Assembly (NCBI GenBank): GCA_964504305.1
Contig: CAZDEB010000004.1
Location: 62,001-126,000, forward strand
Direction of reading: 5' to 3'
Length of the DNA: 64,000 bases
From: UBA11606 sp964504305
GTDB lineage: Bacteria; Actinomycetota; Acidimicrobiia; Acidimicrobiales; Aldehydirespiratoraceae
Below are positions 50,322 to 58,889 of the stretch, in pieces (position 1 is the stretch's first letter; every line of letters begins with the position of its first letter). Under the pieces are notes generated by a model, which was given only the letters and a program-made list of their open reading frames with translations, ran no database searches and had not been told where the DNA came from. A program made the translations under genes and the position numbers.

Positions 50322-52331
50322 ATGACTGACGACAACGCTGGCCTGTGGGGTCCGCGGTCAAACGACGACGAATCGATTCCGGCCGCGCCGGCTGCGCCAG
50401 CCGCCCGCTCGACCTCGCAGTGGGCCCCACCACTGGCACCGTCGGCCGCGGACCCTGGTCGCCATGGCGGGGATGGATCCTCCGATGGTGACGAGCTCGT
50501 CTTTGTGCCGGAGTCGATCGAGATCGCTCCCGTAGTCGCCGAGGTTCGCAAGGCCAGCAAGGTGGCGACGCGAATTGTCGCCGCGGTCATCGCCGCGGCG
50601 ATGGTTGGTGGCGGCGCCCTCTTGGCGTTTGATGCGGGCAGTGCCGACGGCGGCGCCGCTTCGCCCGAGGAGGCTTTCGAGGTCCTTCTAAGCGCGGCCG
50701 AGGCCGGCGACGTTTTGGCCATCGCCGAAATTCTCGAGCCAACCGAACGAGAGACTCTCCTGGATGCCGGGGTAGATATCGCGTCCGAACTGTCTCGTCT
50801 GGGGGTGTTGTCGACCGACCTTGATCTCTCGGCGGTGAGCGGCGTCCAACTCGAGTTGGGCGGTTTCGAACCCAGAGTCGAGCGTCCTCGCTCGGGTCTG
50901 GCCCACATCTACGCCGGGAAAGGGGTTGTGACGGTCGCGGTGGATGGCGCCGAACTGCCTTTCGGGTCGCTGCTCACCGATGACCTGTTTCCTCTCGACT
51001 ATTCGTACTCTTCGACCGATTTGGTCGAACCGCAACAGGACCCGATTGTGGCGGTCCAACGCAACGGTCGGTGGTACCTGAGTGTCTGGTACAGCGTTGC
51101 CGAACTGGCCCGGTTGACTCTCGATAAACCTTTGCCCGATCTGGGGCGACGTCCCGCCAGCATCGGTGGCCCCACCCCCGAGGCCGCGGTCCGGTCCTTT
51201 CTCGACGACGCTCTTCGCCTGGATGTTCGTCGAATGATCGGTGGTCTTGATCCCAACGAGATGGCCGCGCTTTACGATTATGCGCCGCTGTTTCTCGACT
51301 CGGCGACTGCTTCGGCCAACAACACACTTCAGAGCCTCGAGGACGATGGTTGGGTATGGGGGCTAGACCAACTCGAGTTGGCCTCCGAAACCGACGGCGA
51401 CGTAGCCCGCGTGCAACTCGTGTCGGCCTCATTTTCTGCTTCGGGTGATCGTGGCACCATCAGCGTCTCGGTTGGTGCCGAGGCCGTTGTTGTCGATGCC
51501 CGCACCATCGATCCGTTCTTCGGTGACGAGACCACCAGCCACTTCGAGTTCGGCGGGGACTGCTTCTCTGCTTCTTTCGATGACGGCTCGGGTCCACACA
51601 CCGAGCAGTACTGCGGCTCGATCAACGAGTCGGTGCCGTTCATCGCCGGCGGAATCGGTTCGCTTGGTTCGCTCGGGCTCGCCGACTCGCTGACGGTTGT
51701 CACCCATCTGGTTGACGGCCAGTGGTATATCTCGCCGGTTCGCACCGGCCGCGACGCGATCGTTCGTTCTCTGGAGATGATCGAACCAGATCAACTCTCG
51801 GAGTTCATCGACTCGCTCGACTACGTTGCGGGTGCTGTTCGTGGTTCTGATGGCGGTTTCGCAACGGTCGGGGCCTCGGATTACGGATCGACCGACTCAG
51901 GAGCATTCGGCCCGGCGATCCCGATCGTCGCCGACAACCTGGCTTTGCTGGCACCGGGTCTCGATCCGCTATTTGCCTACGATCTCGATGCCCAAAACTA
52001 CACGTACGAAGTCGACTATTTTGCGCCGGCGCTCGGGTCCGACTTGGATGTGGTGGCCGGCTTGTACGCCTCGGTTGATTCCCCGTCGGGTGAGGTAGCG
52101 GTGGTCGTACTCGGCCTTGCCGACTCGATCGATGCCACCAGCTTGTTCGATCCTTTGATTGCCGGTCATCCCGAAGCCGTCGGGTCACACGATGGTCAAC
52201 GGCTGTCGATCACCAGTGCTGCGGGCCAGTCCGTCGTTGTGCACGTTGACGGCTCGCGACTACTAATTGTGGGTGGCTATGGTGCCAGCGCGCTAGACGT
52301 GGCCGCCGCTGCCGATATTCAGCTGGGCTGA
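50322..52331 (+). CDS. Membrane-anchored protein with duplicated extracytoplasmic domain, unknown function
   Basis: The 669-residue product has a cytoplasmic Pro/Ala-rich start (1-80), one membrane helix near 85-103 and a large outer part. Two related units are visible: the first begins SPEEAFEVLLSAAEAGDVLAI and ends RNGRWYLSVWYSVAEL; the second begins TPEAAVRSFLDDALRLDVRRM and ends VDGQWYISPVRTGRDA. The C-terminal 150 residues form a third, different domain. One Cys pair (FGGDCF and EQYCGS) could be a disulfide. I cannot assign a family. The end overlaps the convergent MFS gene by 13 bases. Confidence 0.7.
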   Translation: MTDDNAGLWGPRSNDDESIPAAPAAPAARSTSQWAPPLAPSAADPGRHGGDGSSDGDELVFVPESIEIAPVVAEVRKASKVATRIVAAVIAAAMVGGGALLAFDAGSADGGAASPEEAFEVLLSAAEAGDVLAIAEILEPTERETLLDAGVDIASELSRLGVLSTDLDLSAVSGVQLELGGFEPRVERPRSGLAHIYAGKGVVTVAVDGAELPFGSLLTDDLFPLDYSYSSTDLVEPQQDPIVAVQRNGRWYLSVWYSVAELARLTLDKPLPDLGRRPASIGGPTPEAAVRSFLDDALRLDVRRMIGGLDPNEMAALYDYAPLFLDSATASANNTLQSLEDDGWVWGLDQLELASETDGDVARVQLVSASFSASGDRGTISVSVGAEAVVVDARTIDPFFGDETTSHFEFGGDCFSASFDDGSGPHTEQYCGSINESVPFIAGGIGSLGSLGLADSLTVVTHLVDGQWYISPVRTGRDAIVRSLEMIEPDQLSEFIDSLDYVAGAVRGSDGGFATVGASDYGSTDSGAFGPAIPIVADNLALLAPGLDPLFAYDLDAQNYTYEVDYFAPALGSDLDVVAGLYASVDSPSGEVAVVVLGLADSIDATSLFDPLIAGHPEAVGSHDGQRLSITSAAGQSVVVHVDGSRLLIVGGYGASALDVAAAADIQLG

Positions 52332-53482
52332 GCGACCGGGGTTAGTTGGCGAAACAGTCGGCCGCCGACCGATATGAATCCGGCGGCGACCGCCGCGGCT
52401 ACGGCACTCACAACCCACGCCCACCGAAAGCCGGCGTTGTCGGCGACTACGCCAAAAATCGCCGGCCCGGCGGTTGCCCCGACAAACATGCCGGCCTGCA
52501 ACACTCCGCTCGCACCGCCGGGAGTGTCTCGGTGCTGTTCGACCACGCCCAGGTGCAAAACGCCGGGGAATGACCACGCCGCGGCGTAGGCGAGGAGGGC
52601 TCCGACGACCATCCACGCGTGATTGCCCGACCCGAGCATCGGGAACGCAAACGCGCCGACCGCCAGCAGCCCGACCGAGAACTGGAATCGATCGATTGGG
52701 CGACGATCCATCAAAGCCCCCCAGCCCACTCGGGTGGCGATGAGGGCGACGCTTCCCCCAAACTGAAGCAGGCCGGCCCGACTCGGACTGAATCCCGCGT
52801 CTTCGAGCGATCGCACCAGAAAGGCGCCAATAGAGGCCACCGCCGCGGCCCCCGCGCCCGCACCGACCGAGATCAGTAGCAAGGCTCGCGATGGATGATG
52901 GGTGCGTTGCGGGCTGGGCGGTTTTGATGAGCTCTCCACAACGGGGAGCGAGACCAAGGCAACTGCTCCAACCGTTATGGCGTAGAGGTACGCCCACCTC
53001 CAGTCGATTCGGTTGGTGATAAGGGGTAGCGCCAGGCCGGCGAGCGCGGTGGAGATCGGTATGGCCGATTGCTTGAGCCCCAGCGCAAGACCCCGGCGTT
53101 GGGTCGGGACACCCGCGTTGATGATGGTGTTGTTACCCGGTTGGCTTATGGCATTGCCGACGGCCGCGACCCCGAACGCCACTAGCACCATCAGATAAGA
53201 GACCGACAACATCAGGGTGGCCGCGCCGATTATCGACATTGCCGCCGCGCCCCGAAGGGCCGGGGTTGGTCCTATCCGGTCGGTGAGTGCGCCGCCCCAC
53301 GACGCCAGCAGCGCCGAGACCGCAAAGAAGAGGGCGACGGCGAGACCCTGCGCGGTGTCGCCAAATCCGAACTCGCGTTGCAGGCTCGGGGAGAGCGCAC
53401 CAAACAGATGCACCGGAGCAACGGCGGCGACCATGGAGGCCATCGATGCACCGGTGACGTGAGCCGGCCGCGGGGTGGTCAT
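52319..53482 (-). CDS. MFS transporter
   Basis: The 387-residue product has about twelve membrane helices and the MFS signature after helix 2 (GGALTDRIGPTPALRG), with NAISQPGNNTIINAGVPTQRRG in helix 4-5. The CynX/NarK-like layout suggests small-molecule uptake or efflux; substrate unknown. ATG 53482 was chosen; the open frame upstream crosses an oppositely read gene. Confidence 0.85.
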   Translation of the reverse strand: MTTPRPAHVTGASMASMVAAVAPVHLFGALSPSLQREFGFGDTAQGLAVALFFAVSALLASWGGALTDRIGPTPALRGAAAMSIIGAATLMLSVSYLMVLVAFGVAAVGNAISQPGNNTIINAGVPTQRRGLALGLKQSAIPISTALAGLALPLITNRIDWRWAYLYAITVGAVALVSLPVVESSSKPPSPQRTHHPSRALLLISVGAGAGAAAVASIGAFLVRSLEDAGFSPSRAGLLQFGGSVALIATRVGWGALMDRRPIDRFQFSVGLLAVGAFAFPMLGSGNHAWMVVGALLAYAAAWSFPGVLHLGVVEQHRDTPGGASGVLQAGMFVGATAGPAIFGVVADNAGFRWAWVVSAVAAAVAAGFISVGGRLFRQLTPVAQPS

Positions 53483-53515
53483 CGGACAAGTGTGCCCGGT
53501 CGATAGCCTCGCCCC

Positions 53516-53665
53516 ATGGAAAAGCCGACACCCGATGCATCCAAGCTGCTCGCCCAATGGGAAGAGTGGGAGCGAGGCGAAACTCCGCCCGGCAAGGTCA
53601 TGAGCAACCTGAAGACCGGTGGGCTGCCCGACCTGTTGCGGACCCTCACCGAGTCCGACTCCTGA
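53516..53665 (+). CDS. Conserved-looking 49-residue protein before a NUDIX gene
   Basis: A short ORF (KLLAQWEEWERGETPPG in the first half, then VMSNLKTGGLPDLLRTL) read divergently from the MFS gene. The mixture of acidic, Trp and Gly-Leu-Pro residues and GC-rich third positions look like real coding. From memory similar small proteins precede NUDIX genes in actinobacteria. Its stop appears to overlap the NUDIX start. Role unknown. Confidence 0.6.
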   Translation: MEKPTPDASKLLAQWEEWERGETPPGKVMSNLKTGGLPDLLRTLTESDS

Positions 53666-54390
53666 GCAAGCCAAACCAAACGGGGAGCTGGTGGGCTCCG
53701 CCTACGGGCCGGGGCGGGCCTCAACACATCCCGCGGCCGCCCGCCGCTCGATTGGGTGGTCCGCCGCCGTGGTCGGGGCTTCGTGCCCAAGACCGAGTTG
53801 CTCGACTCGATCAGTTAATCGAGCGCTTGGCCACTCGTTCTGCGCAAGTCGTCGAAGGGGGGCCAACCGCGGCGACCGCCTCGGCGGTGTTGTGTGTGCT
53901 GTACGAGGACGAGGGCGAACTCCATGTCGTGCTGACTCGGCGTTCGCCCAACATGCGTCACCATGCGCACGAGATTTCGTTCCCCGGGGGGCGTCAAGAT
54001 CCATCCGATGCCGACTTGTGGGCTACCGCGTTGCGCGAGTCGGCCGAAGAGATCGGGTTGGATCCCGGCACGGTCGTTCCGGTCGGGCAACTCGACAGCT
54101 TCGTAACCGTCGGGTCGCGTTCGCTGATTCATCCCTTTGTCGCCGTGTGCGCCGGGCGGCCTGTTGTAGAGGTGGCGTCGCCCCGCGAGGTCGAAGCGGT
54201 TGTCCACGTGAGCCTGGCCGAGCTGCTGAGCGACGAGGTGTGGCGTGAGGAGATTTGGCAGTTCGACGATCGGGGCGAGAGAGCTCTTACTTTCTTCGAG
54301 ATCGTCGGAGACACGATTTGGGGGGCGACTGGCGCAATGTTGCGCCAGCTTCTCGCAATAGCTACCGATACTGAGGCCCAGTCTGGCTGA
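53662..54390 (+). CDS. CoA-pyrophosphatase type NUDIX hydrolase
   Basis: The product of about 242 residues has VVLTRRSPNMRHHAHEISFPGG, the UPF0035/CoA-binding motif, followed by the NUDIX box GGRQDPSDADLWATALRESAEEIGL. The expected reaction is hydrolysis of CoA or its derivatives to phosphopantetheine and 3',5'-ADP. No ATG or GTG occurs in frame between the upstream stop and the conserved GGPQHIPRPP block; CTG at 53662 overlaps the stop of the 49-residue ORF (CTGA), in the same 4-base overlap style as the GTGA, ATGA and TTGA junctions in this window, so I use it. In-frame ATG 53557 and GTG 53566 lie inside the small ORF. Confidence 0.8.
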   Translation: MSKPNQTGSWWAPPTGRGGPQHIPRPPAARLGGPPPWSGLRAQDRVARLDQLIERLATRSAQVVEGGPTAATASAVLCVLYEDEGELHVVLTRRSPNMRHHAHEISFPGGRQDPSDADLWATALRESAEEIGLDPGTVVPVGQLDSFVTVGSRSLIHPFVAVCAGRPVVEVASPREVEAVVHVSLAELLSDEVWREEIWQFDDRGERALTFFEIVGDTIWGATGAMLRQLLAIATDTEAQSG

Positions 54391-54399
54391 CCGCGGTGG

Positions 54400-56178
54400 T
54401 TGGTGTCCTCAAATTCGGGTCGCGCCAGCCGACAAGTTCGTATGCCTTCGAATATCGGTCGTCCCGCGAGAGAGCGCAAACGGGTTCACCTAGCGCCGTA
54501 CCAGCGGGTCGTCACACTCTCGCTGTCGTTGTTGCTGCTGATGACGCTGATCGTTGGGCTCGGCACTTTAGGGGTGCATCACATGCGGTCCGACTTCGAT
54601 GATTTGGTCGCCGAGGACCTTCCCCGCTTTGACGCGTTGTTGCATCTCGACCGCGACCTGTTCAGGGCCCAACTGGCGCTCGAAAACGCAATGCTCGCCA
54701 GCAACGCAAACCAACGTTTCGAGAGCCTGGCGGAGTACCAGAATCAGGTTGATCGTACCGAGAATCGTTGGCTCGCATACCTTGACGTGAGCGCCGGAGG
54801 TTCCCAAGAACTTCAGTGGCAGTCCGACTACGACGCGGCGCGAGCTCGATGGCTTGCTTCTTCGGCGGCCCTCGCGGCGCTTATCGAAGCAGACGGCGGT
54901 AGCGACTTACACCTCACGACCGAACTTGCATTGGCCCAGGCCGACTTTGTGACCATGCGCGATGTTGTCGATCACCTGGAGGAGGACATCGCCGAACCTC
55001 TGATCGACGCGTCGACTGCGTCGGTCACCGATCAAGCCGATACCACCACCAGCGATCTCACCACCCTTCTCGCGATCGGGCTCATGCTGGGCGCGGGGAT
55101 TTCGTTCACCACCTATCGGGCCGCTCGCCAACAGCATCGCCAGTCAGGGCGCAGCGAGGCCGAGCAAGCCGCCGACACGGCGCGGGCGCTGTTCGAGGCC
55201 GAACTTGGCCAAGCCCTCGATATGGCCCAAGACGAGATGGGGGCCACCCACGCCGTCGAATTGGTGCTGGCCGCTGAGCTTCCGGGCCGTCCCGCCGAAC
55301 TCTTGTTGGCCGATTCGAGCCACGCCCATCTCACCCAGGCGCTTACTACCGACAAGGAGCACGGCGGTCCGGGTTGTGGCGTCTTCGAGCCGGGCGATTG
55401 CCCGGCGGTTCGTCGCGGTACCACCCTGACCTTTGACGACAGCGAGGCTTATTCGGCCTGTCCGTACCTTCGTGGCCGAGACATCGGCCCGACTTCGGCA
55501 GTGTGCGTTCCGGTGAGCGTCGCTGGTCGTTCGGCAGGAGTGTTGCACTCGACGGGCGAGGTGAACGCCGTCGCTAGCGGTGTGGTCGTGCACAAGCTCG
55601 AAGAAGTGGCCGACCGCGCCGGCGATCGCATCGGGGTGATCCGAGCGTTCGCTCAGTCCCAAACATTGGCGTCAACCGACGCATTGACGGGACTAGCCAA
55701 CCGGCGGTCGTTCGAGAACGAAGCCAACAGTCGGCTTCGTTCCGGTAGTAAGCTGGCCTTTGTTTACGGCGATCTAGATCATTTCAAGTTGCTAAACGAC
55801 AAACATGGCCACGACGCCGGGGATCGAGCTCTGCGCTTGTTCTCTCGAGTGCTGAGCGAATCGATCCGTGAAACCGACATGGCCGCTCGTTGGGGCGGTG
55901 AAGAGTTTGTGCTCATGTTTGCCAACGCCGACACCGAAATTGCGGTGCGGCTGATCGAGCGCATCCGCGAGAACATGATCTTGGCCCAGGCCGCATCGAC
56001 CACGCCGCCGTTTACGGCCAGCTTTGGTGTCTCTGATACGTCGATGGCCGAACACCTCGACGAACTGGTCAACTTGGCCGACGAATCGTTGCTCGAAGCC
56101 AAGAAGCGCGGTCGCAACTGCACGGTGGTGTCGCAGGGCCATCTTGGCGAGGCTGATCCCGAACCGGTCGAGGCCTGA
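54400..56178 (+). CDS. GGDEF diguanylate cyclase receptor 4 with four-Cys GAF-like domain
   Basis: The 592-residue product (TTG 54400 or GTG 54403; ATG 54442 is also possible). A basic start is followed by a membrane helix near 37-58, a helical extracytoplasmic domain resembling a four-helix sensor (60-215), a second helix near 220-240, the GAF-like domain with Cys 326, 334, 354 and 369 and the GGDEF domain with RWGGEEF, GDLDHFK and GHDAGD. RETD at 490-493 is the I-site. It matches the three receptors at 42.7-47.7 kb, from which it is 6.7 kb away, so the family has spread by duplication. Confidence 0.92.
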   Translation: MVSSNSGRASRQVRMPSNIGRPARERKRVHLAPYQRVVTLSLSLLLLMTLIVGLGTLGVHHMRSDFDDLVAEDLPRFDALLHLDRDLFRAQLALENAMLASNANQRFESLAEYQNQVDRTENRWLAYLDVSAGGSQELQWQSDYDAARARWLASSAALAALIEADGGSDLHLTTELALAQADFVTMRDVVDHLEEDIAEPLIDASTASVTDQADTTTSDLTTLLAIGLMLGAGISFTTYRAARQQHRQSGRSEAEQAADTARALFEAELGQALDMAQDEMGATHAVELVLAAELPGRPAELLLADSSHAHLTQALTTDKEHGGPGCGVFEPGDCPAVRRGTTLTFDDSEAYSACPYLRGRDIGPTSAVCVPVSVAGRSAGVLHSTGEVNAVASGVVVHKLEEVADRAGDRIGVIRAFAQSQTLASTDALTGLANRRSFENEANSRLRSGSKLAFVYGDLDHFKLLNDKHGHDAGDRALRLFSRVLSESIRETDMAARWGGEEFVLMFANADTEIAVRLIERIRENMILAQAASTTPPFTASFGVSDTSMAEHLDELVNLADESLLEAKKRGRNCTVVSQGHLGEADPEPVEA

Positions 56179-56193
56179 CGCTACAGTCAGGGC

Positions 56194-56574
56194 ATGCCGG
56201 AGATCCGTTTCAACGCCGACACCCACCCCGAACTCGTCCAGCAGGTGCGAGTTTGGCTCGAGTCTGCCGAGGCCGAGCGCACCGCGGTCGACGTTGTCAG
56301 CGCCAGCGCCGAGCTGACCAAAGACGCCTTGCGGCTCATCGCCGCATCAGCGCCGGCTCCACTCGCCGACAGCGAACTGGTCAGCGGCCTTACCGCCCTC
56401 GGGCATCGTGCGACCGATGCCAGCCGAGACGCAGTGATCGCCGGGCTCGATGGCCTGGCCGCGGTTACCGACGGTCGGTTGGTTCGCAAGGTTGGCGAAC
56501 AAGGAGCCAAAGCGGCGTACGAAATGAACAGTGCGACGGCCAAACAGCTCCTGAAGTCCCTCTTGGGCGGCTAA
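56194..56574 (+). CDS. Small helical protein of unknown function
   Basis: The 126-residue product is Ala- and Leu-rich, predicted mostly helical, without membrane segment, Cys or known motif. It begins 15 bases after the GGDEF gene and may be co-transcribed. Base composition matches neighbours. I do not recognise it. Confidence 0.6.
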   Translation: MPEIRFNADTHPELVQQVRVWLESAEAERTAVDVVSASAELTKDALRLIAASAPAPLADSELVSGLTALGHRATDASRDAVIAGLDGLAAVTDGRLVRKVGEQGAKAAYEMNSATAKQLLKSLLGG

Positions 56575-56632
56575 CATCGCTTCTTTCTCGGGAGGCTTCC
56601 GAGTCCCCGTTTGCAGCGAGAGGCAACGCATC

Positions 56633-58195
56633 ATGAACGCGGCCGCACCGGGCTCTGACGGCACCTTCGACACAGTTGTGGTGGTCGATTTCGGCGCCCA
56701 ATACGCGCAACTTATTGCTCGGCGGGTGCGCGAGGCTCACGTCTACAGCGAAATCGTCGCCCCCACCATTTCGGCGGCCGAGCTCGAGGCAAGGCAACCG
56801 GCGGGCATCATCTTCAGTGGTGGCCCCGATTCGGTGCACGCCGAAGGGGCGATTGCCATCGACCCCGACGTTTACGACCTCGGCATCCCGATCCTCGGCA
56901 TTTGTTACGGAGCACAGCTCATTGCCCAACAAAATGGTGGACGGGTTGGGCGAACCGAACGAGGCGAATACGGCCGCACCGTCCTAACCGTCGCCGCCGA
57001 TGGTGGTTGCCTTCTGACCGACACGCCCCCGACTCAAAATGTCTGGATGAGCCATTTCGATGCCATCGTCGAGCCGCCGATCGACGTCCGGGCCACGGCC
57101 TCGACTCCCGACGCTCCGGTCGCGGCTTTCGAGGGCCGCCAGCGGGGGCTGTACGGCGTGCAGTTCCATCCCGAAGTGATGCACACCCAACACGGTCAGC
57201 AAGTGATCGAACGTTTCCTGCGTGATGGTTGTGGCATCGAAGCCAATTGGACCATGGCATCGATCATCGACACGTCGGTCGAACAAATCCGCAACCAGGT
57301 TGGCGACCGTAACGCCATCTGCGGACTGTCCGGGGGTGTCGATTCGGCGGTCGCGGCGGCGTTGGTTCACAAAGCCATCGGCGATCAGCTCACGTGCGTG
57401 TTCGTCGACACTGGTCTGATGCGGCTCGACGAGGGTGCCCAAGTGGTCGAAACCTTCGAACGCAACTTCGGGGTGCGGCTCATTCATGTCGATGCCGGCC
57501 AACGATTCTTTGCTGCCCTGTCCGGCATCACCGAACCCGAGGCCAAACGCAAAGCGATCGGCGAGTTGTTCATTCGAGTGTTCGAGGATGCAAAAGCCGA
57601 CGTGGCCGACGCCGATTTCCTTGTTCAAGGCACGTTGTACCCCGACGTGATCGAATCGGGCAGCGAGCACGCGTCGACCATCAAGAGCCATCACAATGTC
57701 GGGGGCCTGCCCGATGACATCGACTTTGCGTTGGTCGAACCGTTGCGCAGTCTCTTCAAAGACGAAGTCCGCCAGGTTGGGTCAGAGCTCGGGTTGCCCG
57801 ACGAAATCGTGCAGCGTCAGCCGTTCCCCGGCCCGGGATTGGGTGTGCGGATAATTGGCGAAGTCACCCCCGACAAGGTCGCGACTTTGCAGCACGCCGA
57901 CTTCATCGTGCGCGAAGAGTTGCGATTGGCGGGCCTCGAACGCGAGATCTGGCAGTCCTTTGCCGTGCTTCCCGATATTCGAAGCGTGGGGGTGATGGGG
58001 GACGAACGCACCTACGGCCACCCGATCATCATTCGTGCCGTCACCAGCGAAGACGCCATGACCGCCGACTGGGCTCGTATTCCCTACGACGTTCTCGAAA
58101 CAATGAGCAGCCGCGTCATCAACGAAGTCGCGGGAGTCAACCGTGTCGCCTACGACATCACGTCAAAGCCGCCGGGGACCATCGAATGGGAGTAG
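56633..58195 (+). CDS. guaA: GMP synthase (glutamine-hydrolysing)
   Basis: Converts XMP to GMP with glutamine and ATP. The 520-residue product has the glutaminase triad region GICYGAQ and FHPE, the ATP loop LSGGVDSAVAA and the dimer end NRVAYDITSKPPGTIEWE. It supplies GMP, hence GTP, beside a GTP-consuming cyclase gene, although this may be chance. It overlaps the next gene by 10 bases. Confidence 0.97.
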   Translation: MNAAAPGSDGTFDTVVVVDFGAQYAQLIARRVREAHVYSEIVAPTISAAELEARQPAGIIFSGGPDSVHAEGAIAIDPDVYDLGIPILGICYGAQLIAQQNGGRVGRTERGEYGRTVLTVAADGGCLLTDTPPTQNVWMSHFDAIVEPPIDVRATASTPDAPVAAFEGRQRGLYGVQFHPEVMHTQHGQQVIERFLRDGCGIEANWTMASIIDTSVEQIRNQVGDRNAICGLSGGVDSAVAAALVHKAIGDQLTCVFVDTGLMRLDEGAQVVETFERNFGVRLIHVDAGQRFFAALSGITEPEAKRKAIGELFIRVFEDAKADVADADFLVQGTLYPDVIESGSEHASTIKSHHNVGGLPDDIDFALVEPLRSLFKDEVRQVGSELGLPDEIVQRQPFPGPGLGVRIIGEVTPDKVATLQHADFIVREELRLAGLEREIWQSFAVLPDIRSVGVMGDERTYGHPIIIRAVTSEDAMTADWARIPYDVLETMSSRVINEVAGVNRVAYDITSKPPGTIEWE

Positions 58196-58767
58196 CACTC
58201 GACGCTGCGGCCTATCAGCAAGCGGCCGCGATCATGGGCGAACTGGTGGTGGGGCTCTCTGACGACGAGTGGGGTCTTGTCACCCATCCCGACGATTGGA
58301 CGGTGGTTACCACCGTTGCCTGGGTTGTGGTTGGCGATTCGCAGTTGCGCAACGGCGCCGAGGGCGAACCGCTGGTCCGCATCGGCGATTTTGATGCCGC
58401 GGTCTTGGGGCCCAACCCGGTGGCTGCTTGGCGCGGCACTGCGGTTGGAGTACTCAAGGCCCTCGAAGGGTCGTCGCTCGACCATCAAAGCGTTGATCAC
58501 CCCGACGGCACCGTCGCTCTGGCCGACCTTGTCGCTCAGCGGGTGAGCGAAAATTTGTTACGGGCGTGGGATGTTGGTCAGGCAGTACGACGTCCGGTCG
58601 AGTTGCCCGTCGATCTGGCCGACGCGTGCCTCGATTTCTGGGCCAGTCACGCCGATGCTGTACTTGGCGGCAACATCTTGGCCGACCAACCGGTCGAACC
58701 GGCCCCCGGCGCTGGTGCCGTCGAGCGGTTCCTTGGCTTGATGGGCAGGGACTCGATCACACCGTGA
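58186..58767 (+). CDS. DinB/maleylpyruvate isomerase-like protein without the metal histidines
   Basis: The 193-residue product has the TIGR03083/86-like pattern of a four-helix bundle (PDDWTVVTTVAWVVVGD; later ENLLRAWDVGQAV). In metal-binding members the second helix holds His (N-H-V-V) and a later helix HGWDL; here these read AWVV and RAWDV, so both His are lost. A non-enzymatic or altered role is likely. Translation is coupled to guaA by overlap. Confidence 0.6.
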   Translation: MGVALDAAAYQQAAAIMGELVVGLSDDEWGLVTHPDDWTVVTTVAWVVVGDSQLRNGAEGEPLVRIGDFDAAVLGPNPVAAWRGTAVGVLKALEGSSLDHQSVDHPDGTVALADLVAQRVSENLLRAWDVGQAVRRPVELPVDLADACLDFWASHADAVLGGNILADQPVEPAPGAGAVERFLGLMGRDSITP

Positions 58768-58805
58768 CGGCGTCGGATTAGCGGGCGCCTTACCCGGCGG
58801 TGCTC

Positions 58806-58849
58806 GTTTACCCAGTGTTCAGGTTGTTGGTCGTCGTTGTTCAGCCGAA
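58806..58849 (+). promoter_or_regulatory. PHO box upstream of pstS (first copy)
   Basis: Four 11-base units with the same phase: GTTTACCCAGT, GTTCAGGTTGT, a degenerate unit and GTTCAGCCGAA. This resembles the Streptomyces PhoP direct repeat (GTTCACC type). It is followed 27 bases later by a TACGGT hexamer (58877-58882). Confidence 0.75.
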
Positions 58850-58876
58850 GGCAAATTGATGGTCAAGTCGGCTTCG

Positions 58877-58882
58877 TACGGT
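58877..58882 (+). promoter_or_regulatory. Candidate -10 element, leaderless pstS transcript
   Basis: TACGGT lies 7 bases before the pstS ATG and no Shine-Dalgarno site is visible. This places the transcription start at or near the ATG, so the mRNA is probably leaderless. Confidence 0.5.
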
Positions 58883-58889
58883 CGGCGTC

